This document shows, piece by piece, positions 1 through 5,033 of a stretch of 5,033 bases of DNA. This DNA comes from an uncultured Methylophaga sp. (GTDB lineage: Bacteria > Pseudomonadota > Gammaproteobacteria > Nitrosococcales > Methylophagaceae): assembly GCA_946885755.1 (NCBI GenBank), contig CAMPHB010000125.1:1-5033 (forward strand), read 5' to 3'. The number at the start of each line of letters is the position of its first letter. Position 1 is the first letter of the stretch. The notes below the pieces were generated by a model that was not told the DNA's origin, did no database searches, and saw nothing but the letters and a program-made list of their open reading frames with translations. A program made the position numbers and the translations under genes.

Positions 1-40
1 CATCCATGATAATGGGGCTTTTGTGGCAAGGGAACAGTGA
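1..40 (+). other. Leader of recC, possibly the 3' end of an upstream gene
   Basis: This short stretch carries the recC ribosome binding site. One frame (codons from base 2) is open for 12 codons, reading IHDNGAFVAREQ, and ends in TGA at 38-40, directly abutting the recC ATG. That would suit the last codons of an upstream operon gene. However, 12 open codons arise by chance about half the time, and I do not recognise the peptide. It may equally be plain intergenic DNA. Confidence 0.25.
28..34 (+). promoter_or_regulatory. Ribosome binding site of recC
   Basis: AAGGGAA, a purine-rich Shine-Dalgarno-like stretch, has its AGGGA core at 29-33, leaving 7 bases before the ATG at 41. This spacing supports 41 as the start, in agreement with the conserved MLxV N terminus. 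Confidence 0.7.
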
Positions 41-3000
41 ATGCTGAATGTAATTTACAGCAATCGCATGCAACAGCTGGCTGCGCGGCTTGCCGAAAAG
101 CAGCAGCAACAACCGTTGCCACCGATGCAACCGGAAACAGTTATCGTACAGAGTAATGAACTGGCCCGCTGGTTGAATTTATGGCTGGCCAGTCAGCATT
201 CTGTCGCCGCACATATTGATTTCCCTTTTCCGTCAGCCTGGTTATGGCGGTTGTTTCGTGAGGTTTGGCCGGATGTACCGCGGGAGTCGCCTTATGCGAC
301 CGATGCGATGGCCTGGAAAATCTTCAAATTGTTACCATCTGTCTCGAAAAATGAAGATTTTGCCGAGATAAACCGTTATCTTGGCGAACAGCCTGACCCG
401 CGTAAAGCTTTCGATTTAGCCCAGCGAATTGCCGACAGTTTTGACCAGTATCTGATGTACCGACCAGACTGGATTGCCAGTTGGGAGGCCGGCCATACAC
501 CGAACTGGCAGGCGGCTTTGTGGCAGTTATTAACAGCCGGCGATGCAGCGCCGCAGCATCGGACACATTTGCTGTACAAGATGCAGCAGGCACTGAATGA
601 CGGCAGCTTTCCGGCAGAGATTTTGCCGCCACGCATTTCAATATTCGGCCTGACCGCACTGCCGCCGGTATATCTGGATTTGCTGGCGGCGATTGCCGAC
701 TATACCGATGTTGATATTTATCTGCTGTCACCCAGTGAACATTACTGGGCGGATTTATTGAGCGGTAAACAGCAGGCGAAGCAGTTATTGCTGCTGGAAG
801 CTAATGACGAAGCAGAAACCGGTCATCCGCTGCTGGCCAGTCTGGGCAAACTCGGGCAGATATTTTTCGCACAGTTGCAGGATAAACCGCACACTGCTGA
901 AACACTTTATTTACCGCCTGAACCAACCAATTTACTGACGCAGTTGCAAGCCGATATCTATCAACTGGCATCAGACGATGCGCAGGTAACGATTGCCACA
1001 GCAGATGATTCGCTGCAAATTCACAGCTGCCACAGTTCGCTGCGTGAGGCGGAGGTGCTGCATGATCAGTTACTGCAGTTATTTCAGCAGCATCCGGATT
1101 TAACACCGACCGACGTGCTGGTAATGACGCCGGATATTGAAAACTACGCACCGGCGATTGAAGCGGTATTCAGCAGTCAGCCGGCAGCACGGCAGATTCC
1201 TTACAGTATTGCCAATCGGGGTGACGCGCAGCAGCAGGCGGTTATCAGCGCCTTCGACGGATTGCTGGCGTTGCCGCAATCACGTTTTGAGCTCGAGAGC
1301 ATTATGGCCTTACTGGAATGTGCGGCGATTCAGCGGCGTTTCCGGATCAATAGTCAGGCACTGGACTGGATCCGGGACTGGTTGCAACAAACCTATACCC
1401 GCTGGGGATTTAATGCTGAAGACAAATTGGATCTCGATTTGCCCGCCAGCGCGGCCAACACCTGGCGCAGCGGGCTGGATCGCCTGTTACTCGGTTACGC
1501 TTTGCCACCCACCGATACCGATCAATGGCAATTATTTAACGGGCAACTGCCATTAGCCGGTATCAGCGGTGAACGCGCGCAAATCGCTGCACAACTTAAC
1601 CTGTTTATCGAACAACTGGCCACACTGCGTCATGAGTTGAAACGCCCGCGCACACCGGCTGACTGGCAAACCATGCTGTTGCACTGGCTGGGACAGCTGA
1701 TAGAAGTGGCGGATGAAACCGAACAGTTACAACTGGATGCCATCCTGACGGCAATGCAGCATCTGGCTGATGCCTCAGGGTTGGCTGAATTTACTGCGCC
1801 GGTTGAAATTGATGTGATCCGTGACTGGTTAAAACTGCACATTGAACTGCCCGGCGCCGAGCATCAGTTTATGGGCCGTGGCGTGACCTTTTGCGACATG
1901 GTGCCGATGCGCAGTATTCCGTTTGATGTTATTTGCCTTATCGGTATGAATGACAGCAGTTTTCCGCGCCGCCAACCCAAACCGGGCTTTGATTTATTGT
2001 CATCGCATTACCGGGCCGGCGATCGCTCGCGGCGTGATGATGATCGCTATTTGTTTCTGGAAGCCATTTTGTCGGCTAACCGGCATCTGTATCTCAGCTA
2101 TGTCGGCGCCAGTATTAACGATAACAGTCCGATTCCGCCGTCGGTACTGGTCAGTGATTTACGCGATGTGGTGAATCAGCGGTTTGTGGATCAACATGAC
2201 AAGCCGGTCTGGCCACAGCTTTTGACTGAGCATCCGTTGCAGGCCTTCAGTACACGCTATTTTGATGGACAGGATGACCAGTTATTCAGTTTTAATCATG
2301 CTGCCTGTCCACCGTCTGTAATCGAAAAAAGTCATGTGCAGTGGTTTGATGCTGACTTGCCCGAAGCCGATGACAGCTGGCGGTTTGTCAGCCTCAATCA
2401 GTTGATTGGTTTTTTCAGCCATCCAGCCAGATATCTGGCCGAACAGCGGCTGGGTATTTATTTTGAAAATATGCCGGCAACTCTCGACAGCCGTGAGCCC
2501 TTTGCACTGAACGGTCTTGATGCCTGGTCGGTGAAACAGCAATTGCTGGCCGGCCGCATGCAGGATCTGGATGCCGCACAAATCCAGCCGATCATTGATG
2601 CCAGCGGCGTGCTGCCGCAGGGTGAATTTGCCGACTTGTTATTTTCACAACAATTATCGGTTGTTGATGATTTTGCAGCGCTGCTTAAACCACTAAAAAG
2701 TGCCGTGCATGCTGAACCGTTAGCGGTTGAGATCGAGTGTGCTGAATTTACCGTCACCGGCCAATTGACGGGATTGTCTGCAGCCGGCTTGTTGCAATAT
2801 CGCATGGGGAAACTCAGGGTGACCGATTTGCTGCGCTTATGGTGCGGTCATCTGATACTGAACTGTGTGCAACCGGAAGGCATTAGTTGCCAAAGTCGCC
2901 TGCTGACCGAAGCGGGTCTGATGGGTTTTGAGCCACTGCCAGATGCACATCCGCTATTGGCAGATTTACTGGCGATTTACTGGCAGGGTCTGCATCAGCC

Positions 3001-3238
3001 GTTACCACTGCTGCCGAAAACCAGTTTTGCGTATGCGCAGGCCAGCCTCAATGGTGGTCGTGCCGATCCGGATAAACAAGCCTATAACAGCTGGACATCC
3101 GGTTTTACCGAGGGCGAGGAGGCTGATCCGTATCACCGCCTATTATTTCCGCAGTCACCCCTTAATGAGGCTTTCCGGAAGCTGAGCCTGCGTCTGTATC
3201 AACCGCTGTGGGCAGCACTGGCCGGTGACAAATTATGA
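41..3238 (+). CDS. recC: RecC, Chi-recognition subunit of exonuclease V (RecBCD)
   Basis: Complete 1065-residue RecC, somewhat shorter than E. coli RecC (1122). In the cytoplasmic RecBCD complex RecC holds RecB and RecD together, splits the DNA ends with its pin and scans the 3' strand for Chi. Seen here: the N terminus MLNVIYSNRM matches the family start (E. coli MLRVYHSN), supporting ATG at 41. Family blocks follow: VQSNELARWL (36-45), DFPFPSAWLW (60-69), FDQYLMYRPDW (134-144), LPPVYLDLL (207-215), PLLASLGKLG (263-272), PMRSIPF (622-628) and GDRSRRDDDRYLF (660-672). The C-terminal part from about residue 785 corresponds to the nuclease-like domain, beginning near the FFSHPARYL block (791-799). 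No Walker A motif is visible, as expected for this inactivated helicase fold. The stop overlaps the recB start. Several Chi-tunnel positions differ from E. coli. The reading frame is intact with no sign of decay. AddB is unlikely: no C-terminal cysteine cluster is seen. Confidence 0.97.
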   Translation: MLNVIYSNRMQQLAARLAEKQQQQPLPPMQPETVIVQSNELARWLNLWLASQHSVAAHIDFPFPSAWLWRLFREVWPDVPRESPYATDAMAWKIFKLLPSVSKNEDFAEINRYLGEQPDPRKAFDLAQRIADSFDQYLMYRPDWIASWEAGHTPNWQAALWQLLTAGDAAPQHRTHLLYKMQQALNDGSFPAEILPPRISIFGLTALPPVYLDLLAAIADYTDVDIYLLSPSEHYWADLLSGKQQAKQLLLLEANDEAETGHPLLASLGKLGQIFFAQLQDKPHTAETLYLPPEPTNLLTQLQADIYQLASDDAQVTIATADDSLQIHSCHSSLREAEVLHDQLLQLFQQHPDLTPTDVLVMTPDIENYAPAIEAVFSSQPAARQIPYSIANRGDAQQQAVISAFDGLLALPQSRFELESIMALLECAAIQRRFRINSQALDWIRDWLQQTYTRWGFNAEDKLDLDLPASAANTWRSGLDRLLLGYALPPTDTDQWQLFNGQLPLAGISGERAQIAAQLNLFIEQLATLRHELKRPRTPADWQTMLLHWLGQLIEVADETEQLQLDAILTAMQHLADASGLAEFTAPVEIDVIRDWLKLHIELPGAEHQFMGRGVTFCDMVPMRSIPFDVICLIGMNDSSFPRRQPKPGFDLLSSHYRAGDRSRRDDDRYLFLEAILSANRHLYLSYVGASINDNSPIPPSVLVSDLRDVVNQRFVDQHDKPVWPQLLTEHPLQAFSTRYFDGQDDQLFSFNHAACPPSVIEKSHVQWFDADLPEADDSWRFVSLNQLIGFFSHPARYLAEQRLGIYFENMPATLDSREPFALNGLDAWSVKQQLLAGRMQDLDAAQIQPIIDASGVLPQGEFADLLFSQQLSVVDDFAALLKPLKSAVHAEPLAVEIECAEFTVTGQLTGLSAAGLLQYRMGKLRVTDLLRLWCGHLILNCVQPEGISCQSRLLTEAGLMGFEPLPDAHPLLADLLAIYWQGLHQPLPLLPKTSFAYAQASLNGGRADPDKQAYNSWTSGFTEGEEADPYHRLLFPQSPLNEAFRKLSLRLYQPLWAALAGDKL
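3224..3228 (+). promoter_or_regulatory. Weak ribosome binding site of recB, inside the recC 3' end
   Basis: GGTGA lies 6 bases before the recB ATG at 3235, within the last codons of recC. It matches the anti-Shine-Dalgarno sequence only partly, so recB initiation probably depends on ribosomes finishing recC. Confidence 0.5.
3235..3238 (+). other. ATGA start/stop overlap between recC and recB
   Basis: The recB start codon ATG (3235-3237) shares bases with the recC stop codon TGA (3236-3238). This four-base overlap is a classic arrangement for translational coupling by termination-reinitiation, and it shows that the two genes are co-transcribed. Coupling fits the equal stoichiometry of RecB and RecC in the complex. 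That the coupling operates here is inferred. Confidence 0.85.
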
Positions 3239-5033
3239 AACAGTTTGATCTTAACCAAACACCATTAGCCGGCGTTAACCTGATTGAAGCCAGCGCCGGT
3301 ACCGGCAAAACCTACACATTGGCCGGTTTGTATCTGCGGCTGATCCTCGAACAGCAACTGAATGTCGATCAGATCCTGGTGGTGACTTATACCCGCGCAG
3401 CAACGCAGGAATTGCGCGACCGGCTGAGACAGAAACTCAGTGAAGCCCGTCATCAATTACTGAAAAATCCCGCTGAACATCAGGCCGATTTAAACCGCCT
3501 GAATTTGGCGATTCAGAGCTTTGACGAAGCAGCGATTTTTACCATTCACAGCTTTTGCCAGCAGGTGCTCAAAGATTTTGCCTTTGAATCGGCAAGTCCC
3601 TTTGAAATGGAGCTGATTGGTGATGATAGTGAATTATTGCAGGCGGTTGCAGATGATTTCTGGCGGCGTGAGGTGGTGCAGGCCGATACCGAGTTCAGCG
3701 CTTACCTGCTGGCCAGAAAACAAAGCCCGGAAACGCTGCTGACCGCCATTCGCAGTCTGGTGGGCAAACCGTACCTGCATATTCAGCCCATCGACATGCC
3801 GGATATCGCAGCCATTAAGGCAGCTTTAGAAAGTGCTTTCTGGCATGCCCAAAAAAGCTGGCAGAGTGAGGCGACGGCCGCCATCGAATTTTTGCAAAGT
3901 GGTGGCCTCAGTAAAACCAGCTATAAACCCGATAAAGTCACGACGCTGATAGCCCAATTGACAGACTTTTTTAGCAGTCAGGCGCTGCCAGTCGAATGGC
4001 CGGCACTGTTTGATTTACTGCTGCCGGAAAAACTTGAAAAAGGTCTGAAAAAGAACGTTGAGTTACCTGAACTGGATCTCTGGCCCAATATGGCCACGCT
4101 GGCTAGCCGCTATGCAGAAATTAACGAATTGCGGGCAGTGCAGTTGCAGGTGTTACGCATGCAGTTGCTGGCTTACATCCGTGAACAATTGCCTCAGCGT
4201 AAAGCCCGTCAGCAATTACAGTCTTATGATGATTTGCTGATTAATCTTGGTCAGGCATTGAATGGTGAACAAGGGGAGTGGTTGGTAAGCAAGCTGCGCC
4301 AGCAATATCAGGCAGCGTTGATTGATGAATTTCAGGATACCGATCCGATTCAGTACGACAGTTTCCGCCGGTTATTTGCCGACAGCGGGCTGCCGGTGTT
4401 TTTTGTTGGTGATCCCAAGCAGGCGATTTACAGTTTTCGCGGCGCGGATATTTTCACTTACCTGAAAGCCAAACGTGATGCCGCGCAGCAACATACGCTG
4501 GGTCAGAACTGGCGCTCTCAGCCGCAACTGGTCGACGCTATCAATCAGTTATTCAGTCAGCATGCCGAGCCGTTTATTTATCAGCAAATTCCGTTTTATC
4601 CGGTCATTGCGGCGCGCACTGATGCCGCGGCTTTACAGGTTGAAGCGGGCGATCAGGCGGCATTGCAACTGGTGTTTGTCGATAGCGATGATGATAAGCC
4701 GCTCAATATTGGCCCGATGAGCGATGCAGCTATCACGATTACCACCGATGAAATTGCCCGGTTGTTAAATCTGTCAGCACAGGGCAAAGCCAAACTGGTT
4801 AATGCCGAAAACAATGAGCGGCCTTTAACGGGCGGTGATATCGCGGTGCTGGTGCCCAGCCATCGACAAGCCGGATTAATTCAGCAGGCCTTGCGTGAAC
4901 GCGGCATTAATAGCGTCCAGCAGGGCCGTGACAATGTCTTTAATGCACCGCAGGCTGCCGATTTACAAACGCTGATTCTGGCACTGGCGCAGCCGGATCA
5001 TCCGCAGCGTTTAGCAACCGTGCTCGCCGGGCC
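3235..5033 (+). CDS. recB: RecB, helicase/nuclease subunit of RecBCD (partial, 3' end outside window)
   Basis: First 599 codons of RecB; the frame is still open at the right edge. E. coli RecB is 1180 residues, so roughly half is visible. RecB is the 3'-5' SF1A (UvrD-like) helicase that also carries the only nuclease site of RecBCD. Motifs seen in order: Walker A EASAGTGKT (18-26, catalytic Lys25); motif Ia VVTYTRAATQELR (49-61); TIHSFC (103-108); YDDLL (331-335); Walker B/motif II IDEFQDTDP (363-371, Asp364-Glu365); motif III VGDPKQAIYSFRGAD (391-405); motif IV QNWRS (424-428); and the GGDIAVLVPS block (533-542) that opens the later helicase core. Residues between about 130 and 330 lack core motifs and fit the inserted 1B arm. 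Helicase motifs V and VI and the C-terminal nuclease domain lie beyond the window, so nuclease competence cannot be judged. Start chosen because FDLNQTPLAG precedes Walker A at the usual short distance. AddA is the alternative, but the adjacent recC excludes it. Confidence 0.97.
   Translation, partial: MKQFDLNQTPLAGVNLIEASAGTGKTYTLAGLYLRLILEQQLNVDQILVVTYTRAATQELRDRLRQKLSEARHQLLKNPAEHQADLNRLNLAIQSFDEAAIFTIHSFCQQVLKDFAFESASPFEMELIGDDSELLQAVADDFWRREVVQADTEFSAYLLARKQSPETLLTAIRSLVGKPYLHIQPIDMPDIAAIKAALESAFWHAQKSWQSEATAAIEFLQSGGLSKTSYKPDKVTTLIAQLTDFFSSQALPVEWPALFDLLLPEKLEKGLKKNVELPELDLWPNMATLASRYAEINELRAVQLQVLRMQLLAYIREQLPQRKARQQLQSYDDLLINLGQALNGEQGEWLVSKLRQQYQAALIDEFQDTDPIQYDSFRRLFADSGLPVFFVGDPKQAIYSFRGADIFTYLKAKRDAAQQHTLGQNWRSQPQLVDAINQLFSQHAEPFIYQQIPFYPVIAARTDAAALQVEAGDQAALQLVFVDSDDDKPLNIGPMSDAAITITTDEIARLLNLSAQGKAKLVNAENNERPLTGGDIAVLVPSHRQAGLIQQALRERGINSVQQGRDNVFNAPQAADLQTLILALAQPDHPQRLATVLAG

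Noticed and set aside
8..13. GATAAT resembling a -10 promoter box upstream of recC
   Set aside because: Five of six bases match, but any -35 box would lie outside the window, and the site could sit inside an upstream coding frame. Too little to call.
98..113. CAG/CAA run encoding four glutamines near the RecC N terminus (residues 21-24)
   Set aside because: It is short and lies in a poorly conserved linker that in E. coli is also variable and polar. Not a repeat element.
1137..1556. Plus-strand open frame of 139 codons in a different frame inside recC
   Set aside because: It overlaps conserved RecC sequence completely, its product is Arg/Trp/Cys-rich without recognisable motifs, and no independent ribosome binding site argues for it.
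2458..2805. Minus-strand open frame of 115 codons inside recC, and others such as 324-731 and 801-1151
   Set aside because: They lie antisense to strongly conserved RecC coding sequence, show no recognisable domains, and are rich in Ser, Arg and Cys as typical of shadow frames.
3295..3306. 12-base perfect palindrome GCCGGTACCGGC
   Set aside because: It is fully accounted for by the Walker A codons Ala-Gly-Thr-Gly of recB (residues 21-24). No second copy or operator context was seen.
3374..3381. Chi-like octamer CCTGGTGG, and other near matches such as GCTGGTGC near 4848
   Set aside because: Each differs from E. coli GCTGGTGG at one base and fits ordinary Leu-Val coding. I found no exact GCTGGTGG or its complement by eye in the window, and single-base near matches are expected by chance.
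4475..4720. Plus-strand open frame inside recB, out of frame with the helicase motifs
   Set aside because: It overlaps RecB motif IV and flanking conserved sequence; the recB frame explains the region fully.

Overview
This window holds the 3' side of a bacterial RecBCD double-strand-break repair locus: a complete recC followed directly by the first half of recB, both on the + strand. RecC and RecB are recognised from conserved motifs. The RecC/RecB pair (not AddB/AddA), the moderate base composition and the protein similarity to the Escherichia coli versions as I remember them all point to a gammaproteobacterium. I cannot resolve the genus. The recC-recB order without ptrA (present between them in E. 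coli) argues against a close enteric relative.

Layout: bases 1-40 are a short leader with a good ribosome binding site for recC. They may also hold the last codons of an upstream gene, whose stop would abut the recC start. recC fills 41-3238. recB starts at 3235 in a 4-base ATGA overlap and runs off the right edge at 5033, still open, after 599 codons. No RNA gene, mobile element, CRISPR array, terminator or convincing minus-strand gene was seen. Coding density is essentially complete, so there is no gene-free stretch over 300 bases.

How the genes work together: in the known RecBCD complex, RecB is a 3'-5' helicase plus nuclease. RecC is a catalytically dead helicase/nuclease-like scaffold that splits the duplex and reads the Chi sequence in the 3' strand. 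RecD, expected downstream of recB but outside the window, is the 5'-3' helicase. The overlap suggests translational coupling, which would favour equal synthesis of RecC and RecB.

I did not find an undescribed system here. The observation most worth a second look is that several RecC residues lining the Chi-recognition tunnel differ from E. coli while others are kept, so this organism may read a different Chi sequence.
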